From Kosakonia oryziphila (GTDB taxonomy: Bacteria; Pseudomonadota; Gammaproteobacteria; Enterobacterales; Enterobacteriaceae), in assembly GCF_900094795.1 (NCBI RefSeq), contig NZ_FMBC01000023.1:1-55910 (forward strand): a stretch of DNA of 55,910 nucleotides, read 5' to 3'. The stretch's first letter is position 1, and the number at the start of each line of letters is the position of its first letter. Positions 24,623 through 34,416 of the stretch are shown here, piece by piece. The notes below the pieces were generated by a model. The model was not told the DNA's origin and ran no database searches. It saw only the letters and a list, made by a program, of their open reading frames with translations. A program made the translations under genes and the position numbers.

Positions 24623-25869
24623 TGACTCAACCGGCACGTCTGGAGGCGGCAGTACGTGTGATGGCCCGCGCCAATGAGCTGGCAGCGATCAGTGAAACAC
24701 CGGATGCGCTAACCCGGGTTTATCTTTCCGCACAGCATTTGCAGGCCAACCAACAGGTTGCTGAGTGGATGTGCCAGGCGGGAATGCTCGTCTGGCAGGA
24801 CAGCGTGGGCAATATTTGTGGTCGCTATGAGGCGGCACAGGAAGGCGCTCCGGCGGTGTTGCTCGGTTCGCATCTTGATACGGTGCGTAACGCCGGGCGC
24901 TATGACGGGATGCTCGGGGTGCTGACGGCTATCGAAGTGGTACAGAGCCTGCATCAGCAGGGATTACGTCTGGCACAGGCGATCGAGATTGTCGGTTTTT
25001 GTGATGAAGAAGGAACGCGTTTTGGCATCACTTTGCTGGGAAGCCGCGGTTTGACCGGAAGCTGGCCAGCGCACTGGCTCACGCAAACTGATGCCGAAGG
25101 TATTAGCGTGGCGCAGGCGATGGTAAATGCCGGACTGGATCCGCACCGGATCCCGCAGGCGGCGCGTGATGCGGCGGCCTTCAGCAGCTATCTTGAATTG
25201 CATATCGAGCAGGGGCCGTGTCTGGAACAGGCGGGGCTGGCGCTGGGTGTGGTTGAGGCGATCAACGGCGCGCGCAGGCTGAATTGCCGCTTTATCGGCG
25301 AGGCCGGACACGCTGGCACGGTGCCGATGAGTCACCGGAAAGATGCACTGGCTGCGGCTGCCGAATGGATGATCGCGGTTGAGAGCACCACGCAACAGCA
25401 AGGCGGCAATCTGGTGGCGACCGTGGGAAATATGCGGGTTCTGCCAGGCGCGGTGAATGTTATCCCCGGCGAGGTGTTATTGTCGCTCGATATCCGTGGC
25501 CCGCAGGATGCACCACTTGATGCCTTGCTCAATGAATTGCTGGCGATGGCGCAGGTTATCTCGGCGCGTCGTCATCTGCAATTCAGCGCCGAAGAGTATT
25601 ACCGCATTGCCGCCACGCCCTGCAATCAAAAGCTGCAAACCCTGCTTGCCGATGCGGTACAGGTTGTGCAGGGTGAGACGTTGTCGCTACCGAGTGGCGC
25701 AGGGCATGATGCCATCGCCATGGCGGAACGCTGGCCAGTTGGTATGCTGTTTGTGCGCTGCAAAGGCGGAATTAGCCACCATCCGGCGGAATCAGTACTG
25801 GTGGAAGATGTTGCGCTGGCCATTGATGCCTTTGGCCGCGCAGTGAGCGTGTTGGCCACTGCGGAATAA
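24622..25869 (+). CDS. hpxK: HpxK, allantoate amidohydrolase
   Basis: A 415-residue M20-family dinuclear metal hydrolase of the hydantoinase/carbamoylase group. Metal ligands are seen in G-S-H-L-D-T-V (His84), G-R-Y-D-G (Asp95) and C-D-E-E-G-T-R-F (Glu129/130), with E-L-H-I-E-Q-G-P and G-A-G-H-D-A further on. It hydrolyses allantoate, releasing ammonia and CO2 to give ureidoglycine for HpxJ. Start 24622 sits in the hpxJ stop (TGATG); the ten-codon upstream extension is shadow. It is last in hpxFGHIJK and the last gene of the hpx cluster. Confidence 0.92.
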   Translation: MTQPARLEAAVRVMARANELAAISETPDALTRVYLSAQHLQANQQVAEWMCQAGMLVWQDSVGNICGRYEAAQEGAPAVLLGSHLDTVRNAGRYDGMLGVLTAIEVVQSLHQQGLRLAQAIEIVGFCDEEGTRFGITLLGSRGLTGSWPAHWLTQTDAEGISVAQAMVNAGLDPHRIPQAARDAAAFSSYLELHIEQGPCLEQAGLALGVVEAINGARRLNCRFIGEAGHAGTVPMSHRKDALAAAAEWMIAVESTTQQQGGNLVATVGNMRVLPGAVNVIPGEVLLSLDIRGPQDAPLDALLNELLAMAQVISARRHLQFSAEEYYRIAATPCNQKLQTLLADAVQVVQGETLSLPSGAGHDAIAMAERWPVGMLFVRCKGGISHHPAESVLVEDVALAIDAFGRAVSVLATAE

Positions 25870-25905
25870 CCTGCGCAGTGGCGGTTTTCGGCCAAAAGGG
25901 AGGCG

Positions 25906-26034
25906 ATGGAGGAATTTCGTCGTATTGCGCTGCCCGCAGAGGCAATTGCTAAAGCCATTGTGTGGGCCATTGCACAGCCGGATGGCGTCGATGTCAGCGA
26001 AATGATTGTTCGCCCAACACAAAGCGCATATTGA
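25906..26034 (+). pseudogene. Short-chain dehydrogenase C-terminal remnant
   Basis: This 42-codon frame reads like the last part of an SDR oxidoreductase: F-R-R-I-A-L-P-A-E-A-I-A-K-A-I and then D-V-S-E-M-I-V-R-P-T. No Rossmann fold or catalytic Tyr-Lys region precedes it; hpxK ends 37 bases upstream. It looks like the tail of a deleted gene. An AGGGAGGCG stands before its ATG by chance or as part of the remnant. Confidence 0.65.
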
Positions 26035-26046
26035 GGAGGCGCAACT

Positions 26047-26230
26047 GGATAAAAAGTCTATATAGGGCGCTGCCTGCGCGGGCGTGAAAAGCAAGGACTG
26101 AGGCGATATTGATAATGACGCCACGGTCATTTTCGACAAAGCGCGGTAGTGCCGCCAGCGTCAGGCACATCAGTGCGGTGATATTCAGCGTATAAATGAT
26201 TTCATGCTCTTCAGCAATTGAAGAAAAACA
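26047..26230 (-). pseudogene. Short-chain dehydrogenase central remnant
   Basis: On the opposite strand a frame reads N-I-T-A-L-M-C-L-T-L-A-A-L-P, then G-V-I-I-N-I-A-S-V-L-A-F-H and G-S-A-L-Y. This is the core of an SDR around the catalytic Ser, ending at the catalytic Tyr where homology breaks off near 26055. Both ends of the gene are missing. With the fragment at 25906-26034 it suggests a decayed SDR locus with an inversion or two separate lost genes. Confidence 0.65.
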
Positions 26231-26330
26231 TCGCTTTTTGCGCCAGTGCACACTCCGGACAACCGTACCCGGCGAAACGTCATAAATGTGTCACAATCTT
26301 TGCTTTCAGGCCGCGAAATGAGGGAAAAGA

Positions 26331-27569
26331 ATGAAAAAGGTAATCAGGGTAAGCGCTATTGCCATGGCTATGTCCGCACCGGTCGCGCTGGCGCAGGAGA
26401 TACCACAAGGCTATCAATTACAACAGGTTTTGATCATGAGCCGCCACAACCTGCGTGCGCCGTTAGCCAATAATGGCAGCGTACTGGAACAATCGACGCC
26501 GAACCGCTGGCCACAGTGGGATGTACCGGGCGGCGAGTTGACCACCAAAGGCGGCGTACTGGAAGTGTATATGGGCCATTTTATGCGCGAATGGCTGGTC
26601 AAAGAACAGTTGCTGAAAGCGGGGGAGTGTCCATCCGCGAACAGTGTCTATGTCTGGGCCAACAGCCTGCAACGCACGGTTGCCACAGCACAGTTTTTCA
26701 CCAACGGCGCGTTTCCCGGCTGTGATGTTCCGGTTCATCACCAGGAAAAGATGGGCACCATGGATCCCACTTTTAACCCGGTGATCACCGAGGATTCGGC
26801 TGAATTCAGTCAGCAGGCGGTCAACGCGATGGAGGCACAGCGCCAGAAGTTTGCGCTGAATGGCAGTTACCAGTTACTGGAAAAAATCACGCGCTATCGC
26901 GCATCTCCGGCCTGTAAAGAGAAACAGCAATGCTCGCTCACCGATGCGAAAGATACCTTTAGCGCAAAATATCAGCAAGAACCGGGTGTGTCCGGGCCGT
27001 TGAAAGTCGGCAATTCGCTGGTGGATGCCTTTACGCTGCAATATTACGAAGGTTTCCCGCTCGATCAGGTTGCGTGGGGAGAGATTAAAAGCGATGCACA
27101 ATGGCGCGAATTATCGAAGCTGAAAAACAGTTATCAGGACACACTGTTCACCTCGCCGGAAGTGGCGCGCAACGTCGCAAAACCACTGGTGAAATACCTC
27201 GACAAAACGCTGGTGGAAGAGGCCAGCAGCGCGCCGAAAATCATCGTTCTGGTCGGGCATGATTCCAACATTGCTTCCTTGCTGACTGCGCTCAATTTCG
27301 AGCCTTACCAGTTGCATAACCAGTACGAGCGTACGCCCATCGGCGGACAAATTGTGTTCCAGCGCTGGCATGACACGGCGGGTAAACGTGATGTCATGAA
27401 AATTGAATACGTTTATCAAAGTACGGAACAACTGCGAAACACGGAGCCGTTATCACTGGCTTCCCCCGCGCAGCGCGTCACCCTGACGCTAAAAGGTTGC
27501 CCGGTGGACAGCAATGGTTTCTGCCCGGTAGATAAATTTAATGCGCTGATGCGTGATGCGGCAAAATGA
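26331..27569 (+). CDS. agp: Agp, periplasmic glucose-1-phosphatase
   Basis: A 412-residue histidine acid phosphatase. The signal peptide is residues 1-21 (A-L-A cleavage). The catalytic motif R-H-N-L-R-A-P at residues 38-44 carries the nucleophilic His39, and the proton donor H-D-S-N lies near residue 310. N-L-R in place of the phytase G-V-R is characteristic of Agp. It releases glucose from glucose 1-phosphate and has weak phytase activity. Start follows GAGGGAAAAGA. Cysteines at several positions suggest periplasmic disulfides. It converges on yccJ. Confidence 0.96.
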   Translation: MKKVIRVSAIAMAMSAPVALAQEIPQGYQLQQVLIMSRHNLRAPLANNGSVLEQSTPNRWPQWDVPGGELTTKGGVLEVYMGHFMREWLVKEQLLKAGECPSANSVYVWANSLQRTVATAQFFTNGAFPGCDVPVHHQEKMGTMDPTFNPVITEDSAEFSQQAVNAMEAQRQKFALNGSYQLLEKITRYRASPACKEKQQCSLTDAKDTFSAKYQQEPGVSGPLKVGNSLVDAFTLQYYEGFPLDQVAWGEIKSDAQWRELSKLKNSYQDTLFTSPEVARNVAKPLVKYLDKTLVEEASSAPKIIVLVGHDSNIASLLTALNFEPYQLHNQYERTPIGGQIVFQRWHDTAGKRDVMKIEYVYQSTEQLRNTEPLSLASPAQRVTLTLKGCPVDSNGFCPVDKFNALMRDAAK

Positions 27570-27595
27570 AAAAAAGCCCCCGCGAAGGCGGGGGC
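27569..27595 (-). terminator. Terminator of the wrbA-yccJ transcript
   Basis: GCCCCCGC (27576-27583) pairs with GCGGGGGC (27588-27595) around GAAG. The A run just before it becomes a U tract only on minus-strand transcripts, so it mainly terminates wrbA-yccJ. Confidence 0.85.
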
Positions 27596-27603
27596 GAGAG
27601 TGG

Positions 27604-27831
27604 TTATACATTTTTCCGTTCTATCGTCTGTTCACCCCAGAAGAGTTCATCTTTGTCGGTTTTATCAAAGGCGCGAAGTAACACGTCGTCGCTGCCTTCT
27701 TCCCAGATTTTCTCTGCCAGTACCTCGTCGTAATCGGCGACTTCAAAGATAGCCTCGGCGATCTCCGGCGAGGTATTGCGTAAACTGGCCCATTCACCGA
27801 CGCGATGGGCTTTCGCTTCTTGAGTTGGCAT
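27604..27831 (-). CDS. yccJ: YccJ, small conserved protein
   Basis: A 75-residue soluble, acidic protein recognisable as enterobacterial YccJ ([22 protein letters not shown]). No enzymatic motif is visible and its function is unknown. It follows wrbA by 20 bases and is transcribed with it, as in E. coli, where the pair belongs to the stationary-phase response. Start 27831 has AGGAGACAG upstream. Confidence 0.93.
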   Translation of the reverse strand: MPTQEAKAHRVGEWASLRNTSPEIAEAIFEVADYDEVLAEKIWEEGSDDVLLRAFDKTDKDELFWGEQTIERKNV

Positions 27832-27851
27832 CTGTCTCCTCCTGATGAAGG

Positions 27852-28841
<990 letters not shown>

Positions 28842-29015
28842 ATGGCAAACCATCGTGGTGGAGCAGGCAACTTCGCTGAAGATCGTGAAAGAGCATCAGC
28901 AGCAGGCCGCAAAGGTGGGCAGCAAAGCGGGGGGAATTTCAAAAACGATCCCCAACGCGCATCCGAAGCCGGTAAAAAAGGGGGCAAAAATAGTCACGGT
29001 AGCCGTGAAAGCTAA
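28842..29015 (+). CDS. ymdF: YmdF, con-10/KGG-type general stress protein
   Basis: A 57-residue, highly hydrophilic protein of the KGG (con-10) family. The repeated motif R-A-S-A-A-G-R-K-G-G and R-A-S-E-A-G-K-K-G-G, each followed by Ser or Asn, is diagnostic. Such proteins are made under stationary phase or dehydration-type stress; the molecular role is unknown. The ATG at 28842 follows GGAGGTCAGAC; an in-frame extension to 28776 lacks a ribosome site. It has its own strong terminator. Confidence 0.92.
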   Translation: MANHRGGAGNFAEDRERASAAGRKGGQQSGGNFKNDPQRASEAGKKGGKNSHGSRES

Positions 29016-29055
29016 CGTCGAGTATTGACAACCTGGCAGGTTGTCGCTACGCCCG

Positions 29056-29082
29056 CCGCCGGGGAAACCCGGCGGTTTTTTT
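29056..29082 (+). terminator. Terminator of ymdF
   Basis: CCGCCGGG and CCCGGCGG form a perfect 8-bp stem around GAAA (29056-29075), followed by seven T residues. It lies 40 bases after ymdF and ahead of the DMT gene. Confidence 0.92.
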
Positions 29083-29142
29083 GCGCTTGCGCAACCCGTC
29101 GCGCCAACGCACACTACGGGTTTATCTTCTGGTCGGTGTATT

Positions 29143-30066
29143 ATGTCCCTCTCTCGTTACGCCTTTTCCGTCAAACCCCAGGAAGCGTTACTGATCGTCA
29201 TCACTCTGTTCTGGGGCGGTACATTTCTTGCGGTGCAGTATGCCGTGACAATGAGCGGCCCATTTTTCTTTGTTGGTCTACGTTTTGCCACCGCCGGTCT
29301 GGCCGTAGTGTTACTTTCTTTGAGAGTCTTAAATGGCATCACCTGGCTGGAAATAAAAGCCGGCGGGGTGATCGGTATGGCTATCGCCCTCGGCTACAGC
29401 CTGCAAACCTGGGGGCTGCAATTTATTCCCAGTAGTAAATCGGCATTTATCACTGCTATGTATGTTCCGCTGGTGCCGCTGTTACAGTGGCTGTGTCTGG
29501 GGCGGATGCCGGGGCTGATGCCGTGCATAGGGATCGCGCTGGCGTTTAGCGGGCTATTGTCGCTGGCCGGGCCGGAGGGCAATATGCTGGCGCTGGGGAA
29601 AGGGGAGATCATTACACTTGCCAGCGCAGTGGCGATTGCCGCCGAGATCATTCTAATCAGCGCCTGGGCCGGGAAAGTCGATGTCCGGCGGGTGACAGTA
29701 GTGCAGTTGCTGACGGCTTCGCTGGTGTCTTTTGCCGCCATGATTCCTTCTGGCGAATCAGTACCGACGCTGTCGCCGGGGTTGCTGCTGGTCGCTCTGG
29801 GTCTGGGGATTTTCAGCGCCATTATTCAGGTAGTTATGAACTGGGCGCAGCGCAGCGTATCACCCACACGCGCGACGGTGATTTACACTGGCGAACCGGT
29901 GTGGGCGGGCGTATTTGGTCGTCTGGCCGGTGAGCGTTTGCCGCTGCTGGCGCTGTTCGGTGGGGCACTGATTGTACTGGGCGTGCTGGTCAGTGAATTG
30001 AAGCTGAAAAAGAAAAAAGCGCCGTTGCCAGCGCCTGAGAACAGTGTTAAACGGTCGGAAGGTTAG
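29143..30066 (+). CDS. EamA/DMT-superfamily transporter
   Basis: A 307-residue membrane protein with about ten hydrophobic segments arranged as two EamA repeats. The first has [11 protein letters not shown] near residue 25; the second has [13 protein letters not shown] near residue 250. The C-terminus is strongly basic (K-L-K-K-K-K). Relatives export amino acids or metabolites; the substrate is unknown. It stands where rutG, the uracil permease gene, is found in E. coli, but runs in the opposite direction and is not related to it. Its end overlaps rutF by 20 bases. I chose the ATG at 29143; the longer frame runs back through the ymdF terminator. Confidence 0.8.
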   Translation: MSLSRYAFSVKPQEALLIVITLFWGGTFLAVQYAVTMSGPFFFVGLRFATAGLAVVLLSLRVLNGITWLEIKAGGVIGMAIALGYSLQTWGLQFIPSSKSAFITAMYVPLVPLLQWLCLGRMPGLMPCIGIALAFSGLLSLAGPEGNMLALGKGEIITLASAVAIAAEIILISAWAGKVDVRRVTVVQLLTASLVSFAAMIPSGESVPTLSPGLLLVALGLGIFSAIIQVVMNWAQRSVSPTRATVIYTGEPVWAGVFGRLAGERLPLLALFGGALIVLGVLVSELKLKKKKAPLPAPENSVKRSEG

Positions 30067-30544
30067 CAGGCAGGGCGTGATAGCGCCGGTCAAACCACAC
30101 CAGCCCCTCCGGCGTTGGATGACGGGAAATATCGACGATCTGGCAAAACAGAATATCGTGCGTCCCAACGCTCACTACCTGGCTGATATGACAGTCAAAC
30201 GAGGCCAGCGCATCCGCCAGACGCGGACAGCCGGTTTCGCCTTGCAGCCAGCGTGCTGCGGCAAATCGTTCATCCATTGGCGTTTTGCCGCCAAACAAAT
30301 TCGATAAACTTTCTTGTCCCGCCGCCAGCGTATTCACACACAGCGCCTGATTATTGCTGAATACCGGCCAGACGGACGCTGAACGGTTAAGGCATACCAG
30401 CAGCGTTGGCGGTGAATCGGTGACACTGCATACGGCGCTGGCAGTGAAACCGGCACGGCCCGCCGGGCCATCGGTAGTGATAATGTTGACTGCCGCGCCG
30501 ACACAGGCCATCGCGTCGCGAAATGTGGTGCTGTCGATACTCAT
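30047..30544 (-). CDS. rutF: RutF, flavin reductase for the RutA monooxygenase
   Basis: A 165-residue member of the flavin reductase (split-barrel) family. Hallmarks are [22 protein letters not shown] near the N-terminus and G-T-H-D-I-L-F-C at about residue 130. It regenerates FMNH2 from NADH for RutA. It is the last rut gene present here. The start at 30544 follows GAGGTTTATGTT, 10 bases after rutE; the frame extends upstream within rutE as shadow. Length matches the E. coli protein. Confidence 0.94.
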   Translation of the reverse strand: MSIDSTTFRDAMACVGAAVNIITTDGPAGRAGFTASAVCSVTDSPPTLLVCLNRSASVWPVFSNNQALCVNTLAAGQESLSNLFGGKTPMDERFAAARWLQGETGCPRLADALASFDCHISQVVSVGTHDILFCQIVDISRHPTPEGLVWFDRRYHALPANLPTV

Positions 30545-30554
30545 AACATAAACC

Positions 30555-31145
30555 TCATGCAAACTGACACACATCAGCAAAGGGCAAGCGCGGCAGGCGA
30601 TCGTAGAGTTTGCTGGCATCGCCGTAACCAATGTTGACCAGTAAATTGCTGCGCCAGCCGTTGTCAGCAAAAAATGCGCTATCGATAACGGCACGATCGA
30701 AGCCGGACATCGGGCCGGTATCCAGCCCCAGCGCCCGACAGGCGAAAATCAGGTAGGCCGCCTGCATGGAACTGTTGCGAAATGCCGTCTCCTCCGCCAG
30801 TTGCGGGCTGGAGGTGAACCAGCTCCGGGCATCGCCATGGGGAAACAGCACCGGTAATTGTTCATAAAATTCACTGTCCCAGGCAACGATGGCCGTCACC
30901 GGCGCACTGAGCGTTTTTGCCAGGTTGCCGCTGGAGAGCGCCGGGCGCAGCTTCTCTTTGCCTTCCGGCGTGCGGATAAACACCAACCGCGCCGGGCTAC
31001 AGTTGGCCGACGTTGGTCCCATTTTCAGCAGATCGTAAACCTGTTGCAGCGTCTCATCGCTAACCGACCGTTCCAGCCAGCCATTGTGGGTGCGCGCCTG
31101 GTTGAACAGGGTATCCAGCGCCGCAGCGTTAACGGCTTCGCTCAT
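30555..31145 (-). CDS. rutE: RutE, malonic semialdehyde reductase
   Basis: A 196-residue nitroreductase-fold flavoprotein. [11 protein letters not shown] at residues 42-52 and the [11 protein letters not shown] segment are those of RutE. It reduces toxic malonic semialdehyde to 3-hydroxypropionate, the end product of the Rut pathway. It overlaps rutD by four bases (ATGA), so the two are probably translationally coupled. Confidence 0.95.
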   Translation of the reverse strand: MSEAVNAAALDTLFNQARTHNGWLERSVSDETLQQVYDLLKMGPTSANCSPARLVFIRTPEGKEKLRPALSSGNLAKTLSAPVTAIVAWDSEFYEQLPVLFPHGDARSWFTSSPQLAEETAFRNSSMQAAYLIFACRALGLDTGPMSGFDRAVIDSAFFADNGWRSNLLVNIGYGDASKLYDRLPRLPFADVCQFA

Positions 31146-31948
31146 AAATTCTCCTTCTGAGCCAGAGTCAAAACGGGCAGCATGCTATGTAGCCCGTCGA
31201 GTAAAAGAGTATTAAAGCCTTCGCTTTCGGTGATATTGCAGGCATGTGCGCCACGTTCCATCACATGTAATTGGCTACCGGGGATCGTTGCTTGCAGGTC
31301 GGCGGAGCAGGTCCAGGGCACCAGCAGATCGTCCCGCGCACAGATGATGTGTGTCGGGCAGCGAATCTCTTGCGCCCGGCGACTGAAGTCGGCATTTTTC
31401 AGCGCCGCCAGGCGACGCAACAGATTTCCCGAACCCTGAAAATGCGCCAGCGCCTCCTCCGCTTCCATCCTGGGGGCATGAGCGGCCATCCAGTCCGCCG
31501 GGTAGAGGAACAGTGGTTGCGCCTGTACCCAGGCTTCTGCGCCGCCCGCCGCCAGCAACCGCTCGCGCACGCGGAAACAGCGCAGCGTATGGTCGTTCAG
31601 CCGTAGCCAGCCATTCACCAGCACCAGCCCACTTATCGCCTGCGGATAGTCCAGCGCCAGTTGCAGGCCAATCAGAGCGCCCAGCGCGTGGCCGATAAGG
31701 CAAAAACGGGGAATTCCTTCCGCCAGCAACGCCTGGTGCAGCTCCGTTGCCATATCCTGCATGCTATAACCATCCGCTAGCGTGGCCGGGTTATTGCCGG
31801 TTCCGCGCTGGTCATAGCGCACTACCTGGTAATGCGCTTCCAGCGCCGAGAGTTGCGCCAACCAGTAGTTGCCAGCGCCGCCTAACCCGGCGCTCAGTAC
31901 CACCACTGGCGCGCCTGCATACGGCGCATCGCTCAGGGTTAGCTTCAT
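31142..31948 (-). CDS. rutD: RutD, putative aminoacrylate hydrolase
   Basis: A 268-residue alpha/beta hydrolase. [10 protein letters not shown] is present, and the nucleophile elbow region reads G-H-A-L-G-A, with Ala in place of the usual Ser, as in E. coli RutD. The C-terminal catalytic His lies in G-A-H-A-C-N. It speeds conversion of aminoacrylate to malonic semialdehyde with release of ammonia. I use the ATG at 31948, preceded by GTGAGGATGCC; the longer frame overlaps rutC. Confidence 0.94.
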   Translation of the reverse strand: MKLTLSDAPYAGAPVVVLSAGLGGAGNYWLAQLSALEAHYQVVRYDQRGTGNNPATLADGYSMQDMATELHQALLAEGIPRFCLIGHALGALIGLQLALDYPQAISGLVLVNGWLRLNDHTLRCFRVRERLLAAGGAEAWVQAQPLFLYPADWMAAHAPRMEAEEALAHFQGSGNLLRRLAALKNADFSRRAQEIRCPTHIICARDDLLVPWTCSADLQATIPGSQLHVMERGAHACNITESEGFNTLLLDGLHSMLPVLTLAQKENL

Positions 31949-31955
31949 GGCATCC

Positions 31956-32342
31956 TCACAGACCGATGTGCGCAACGGTGGCGATCTCCACCAGCGCATC
32001 GGGTTTCACCAGGCCGCATTGAATGCAGAAACGCGCCGGTTTATCGCCGGGGAAAAACTCGGCGTACACTTCGTTAATCGCGGCGTAATTTTTCCAGTCG
32101 GTGATAAAGATGCTGTTGAATGTCACATCCTCCATCGTGCCACCTGCGGTCTCGATCACGCGCTTGATCGTTTCCAGCACGTGGCGCGTTTGCGCCTTTG
32201 GGTCGCCAACAAACACCACGTTATTGTCGGCATCAAACGGTAGTGTGCCGGAGACATAGACCACGCCGTCAGCCAGCGTACCCGGAACAAACGGGGCGAT
32301 AGGGGTGGTGGTGCCCGGCGGAATAATGACCTGTTTTGGCAT
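31956..32342 (-). CDS. rutC: RutC, 3-aminoacrylate deaminase (RidA family)
   Basis: A 128-residue YjgF/YER057c/RidA-family protein. [10 protein letters not shown] and Y-V-S-G-T-L-P-F-D lie near the N-terminus, and the substrate-gripping Arg is in P-A-R-F-C-I. It removes aminoacrylate formed from peroxyaminoacrylate in uracil breakdown. Start 32342 follows AAGGAGACTTATC. Confidence 0.95.
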   Translation of the reverse strand: MPKQVIIPPGTTTPIAPFVPGTLADGVVYVSGTLPFDADNNVVFVGDPKAQTRHVLETIKRVIETAGGTMEDVTFNSIFITDWKNYAAINEVYAEFFPGDKPARFCIQCGLVKPDALVEIATVAHIGL

Positions 32343-32353
32343 GATAAGTCTCC

Positions 32354-33046
32354 TTACGCAATGTTGACCTGTTTTTGAGGTGCCAGGGCGGAGCAGAAAG
32401 TCTGCACATCGCTCACCCAGCCGAAGAAAGTTTCGATATTGAACAGCGCGGCTTGCTGGGCAAATGCCGGGCCAGCCTGATGGGTGGCGTCTTCCAGTAC
32501 GATGCCGAAGTATTCGAGAAAAAAGCCGTCACGCAGCGTGGATTCAACACAGACGTTGGTGGCAATGCCGGTAAATACCAGATGACGAATGCCGCGGCTG
32601 CGCAGGAGGCTGTCCAGTGGCGTATTAAAGAAGCCGCTGTAGCGTGGTTTCGGCAGTACGATATCACCAGCTTGCGGTTTCAGTTCTTCCACCAGTTCAT
32701 AATCCCAACCGCCTTTTGCCAGCAATTTGCCCTGCAATTCCGGGTGTTTGCACATGGTCTTCAGCGCGTTAGATTTGTGGTAGTTCGGCGAACCGGGGCC
32801 ACCGGCTTCCACATACTGATCATCCCAGCCGTTCTGAAACCAGATAATCAGCATCCCGGCTTTGCGGGCGGCGGCAACGGCAATATTGATACTCTCAATC
32901 ACCGGCCTGGTGGCCGAGACATCAAACCCGGCCAAATCCAGGTAGCCGCCGGGGCTGGCATAGGCATTTTGCATATCCACCACAATCAGGGCGCTTCGCT
33001 CTGGCGAAAAATCGACCGATTCCGGGCGTGCGTTGAGGGTAATCAT
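32354..33046 (-). CDS. rutB: RutB, ureidoacrylate amidohydrolase
   Basis: A 230-residue cysteine hydrolase of the isochorismatase-like family. The catalytic triad is at Asp24 (V-V-D-M-Q-N), Lys133 (L-P-K-P-R) and Cys166 (A-T-N-V-C-V-E-S-T), as in E. coli RutB. It hydrolyses (peroxy)ureidoacrylate to aminoacrylate, CO2 and ammonia. The start overlaps the rutA stop by one base (TGATG), showing tight coupling. Confidence 0.96.
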   Translation of the reverse strand: MITLNARPESVDFSPERSALIVVDMQNAYASPGGYLDLAGFDVSATRPVIESINIAVAAARKAGMLIIWFQNGWDDQYVEAGGPGSPNYHKSNALKTMCKHPELQGKLLAKGGWDYELVEELKPQAGDIVLPKPRYSGFFNTPLDSLLRSRGIRHLVFTGIATNVCVESTLRDGFFLEYFGIVLEDATHQAGPAFAQQAALFNIETFFGWVSDVQTFCSALAPQKQVNIA

Positions 33047-34137
33047 CAGGCAACCTCGCGTGTTGGGGCTGGAATATGGCTACGGCACTGCATCAGCGGC
33101 TGAATGCGCTCGCCAAACGTTTCGACGCCCTGTAAAAAATCATCAAAGGTAAGCAATACGCCGTCGGTGCCGGGAACGCTGGCAACCTCATCAAGTAAGC
33201 GTGCTACCGTGGCATATGAACCTACCAGCGTACCCATATTGATATTCACCGCCGATGTTGGATCGGCCATCTGGCGCACATTCGTGTCCGCGCCGGAACG
33301 GGTATCTTTCTGGCTTTGCTCGGTAAGCCATGCCAGCGCTTCGTCGTCAGCGCCCGCTTTGTAGTGCTCCCATTTTGCCCGCGCCGCCTCGTCGGTTTCA
33401 TCGGCAATAACCATAAACAGTACATAGGAACCAACATCACGCCCGGTGGCGCAGGCCGCTTCCTGCATACGTTTGGCAGTAGGCGCAAATGCGGTTGGCG
33501 TGTTAACACCTTTGCCGAAGCAGAAGTTGTAATCAGCGTATTGCGCGGAAAATGCCATTCCCGCATCGCTTTGCCCGGCGCAGATTACTTTCATCGGGCC
33601 AGCAGGTTGTGGACTGACGCGGCAATCATTCATGGTGAAAAATTCGCCTTTGAAATCGCTTTTGCCGGTTCCCCAAAGATCGCGTAATACCTGTACGTAC
33701 TCCGTCAGATAGTCATAGCGACGGGAGAAGTAGTCGTCGCCCGGCCACAGACCCATCTGCTCATACTCCGGCTTTTGCCAACCAGTCACCAGATTGACGC
33801 CAAAACGCCCGCCGGAGATGGAATCTATGGTCGATGCCATCCGTGCGACAATGGCGGGCGCCAGCGTTAGGGTTGCGGCAGTGGCGTAGATTTGAATACG
33901 AGAAGTGACCGCCGCCAGTCCGGCCATCAGCGTGAAGGATTCAAGGTTATGATCCCAGAATTCGGTTTTGCCGCCAAAACCGCGCAGCTTGATCATCGAG
34001 AGCGCAAAATCGAAGTGGTAATGCTCCGCTTTCTGCACAATCGCTTTATTCAGTTCAAAGGTCGGCTTGTACTGAGGCGCATGGGTTGAAATCAGCCAGC
34101 CGTTGTTGCCAATTGGAACGAAAACACCAATTTTCAT
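33046..34137 (-). CDS. rutA: RutA, pyrimidine (uracil) monooxygenase
   Basis: A 363-residue FMN-dependent luciferase-like monooxygenase. Family features are [11 protein letters not shown] near the N-terminus, [13 protein letters not shown] in the middle and the C-terminal R-I-Q-P-L-M-Q-C-R. It opens the uracil ring between N3 and C4 using O2 and FMNH2 from RutF. It is the first gene of the operon, with a sigma-54 promoter match 81 bases upstream and a RutR box further out. Start 34137 follows AGGTAGGTA. Confidence 0.97.
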   Translation of the reverse strand: MKIGVFVPIGNNGWLISTHAPQYKPTFELNKAIVQKAEHYHFDFALSMIKLRGFGGKTEFWDHNLESFTLMAGLAAVTSRIQIYATAATLTLAPAIVARMASTIDSISGGRFGVNLVTGWQKPEYEQMGLWPGDDYFSRRYDYLTEYVQVLRDLWGTGKSDFKGEFFTMNDCRVSPQPAGPMKVICAGQSDAGMAFSAQYADYNFCFGKGVNTPTAFAPTAKRMQEAACATGRDVGSYVLFMVIADETDEAARAKWEHYKAGADDEALAWLTEQSQKDTRSGADTNVRQMADPTSAVNINMGTLVGSYATVARLLDEVASVPGTDGVLLTFDDFLQGVETFGERIQPLMQCRSHIPAPTREVA

Positions 34138-34217
34138 TACCTACCTCGCTTTGTCAGGTGAATGTCTGGCGTGGCGTTGCATCCTGCATTTTCCTTTCAG
34201 CCGCGCAATCAAGGGTT

Positions 34218-34233
34218 TGCAAAGCGGATGCCA
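34218..34233 (-). promoter_or_regulatory. Sigma-54 promoter of rutABCDEF
   Basis: On the minus strand: TGGCATCCGCTTTGCA. It matches TGGCACG-N4-TTGCW at all but two defined positions with exact spacing and lies 81 bases upstream of rutA. The rut operon is known to be strongly NtrC-activated in E. coli. Half-sites of NtrC type (GGTGCAC, GTGCATT, AGTGCAC) cluster at about 34317-34361, but none makes a clean 17-bp dyad. Confidence 0.75.
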
Positions 34234-34297
34234 ACAATAAAAAGATTATTGTTATTATGATGTTAAATGAAAGTTGATGAAATGGAGTGTGAAAAAG

Positions 34298-34313
34298 TGG
34301 ACTAAATGGTCAA
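34298..34313. promoter_or_regulatory. RutR box
   Basis: TGGACTA-AA-TGGTCAA matches the RutR palindrome TTGACCA-NN-TGGTCAA with two mismatches in the left half. It lies in the rutA-rutR divergent gap, as the E. coli site does. RutR releases it when uracil or thymine binds. Confidence 0.78.
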
Positions 34314-34416
34314 AAATGGTGCACAAAAAACAGGCATTCATGTGCATTCTGAGTGCACAGGGTCGAGTCGCCTCGCGCCTTTTGCTATGCTGCTGCCAAC
34401 CAAAAGGAGAGAGAGA

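Noticed and set aside
3390..26330. tRNA-type attachment sites flanking the hpx cluster
   Set aside because: No copy of the serT 3' end (for example GTTCGAATCTCTGCGC) was seen near agp, and no integrase gene is present, so an integrative island is not supported.
34167..34182. Plus-strand TGGC...TTGCAT resembling a sigma-54 promoter toward rutR
   Set aside because: The GG and GC elements are one base too close, and RutR is normally made from its own ordinary promoter. The correctly spaced site is on the other strand at 34218-34233.
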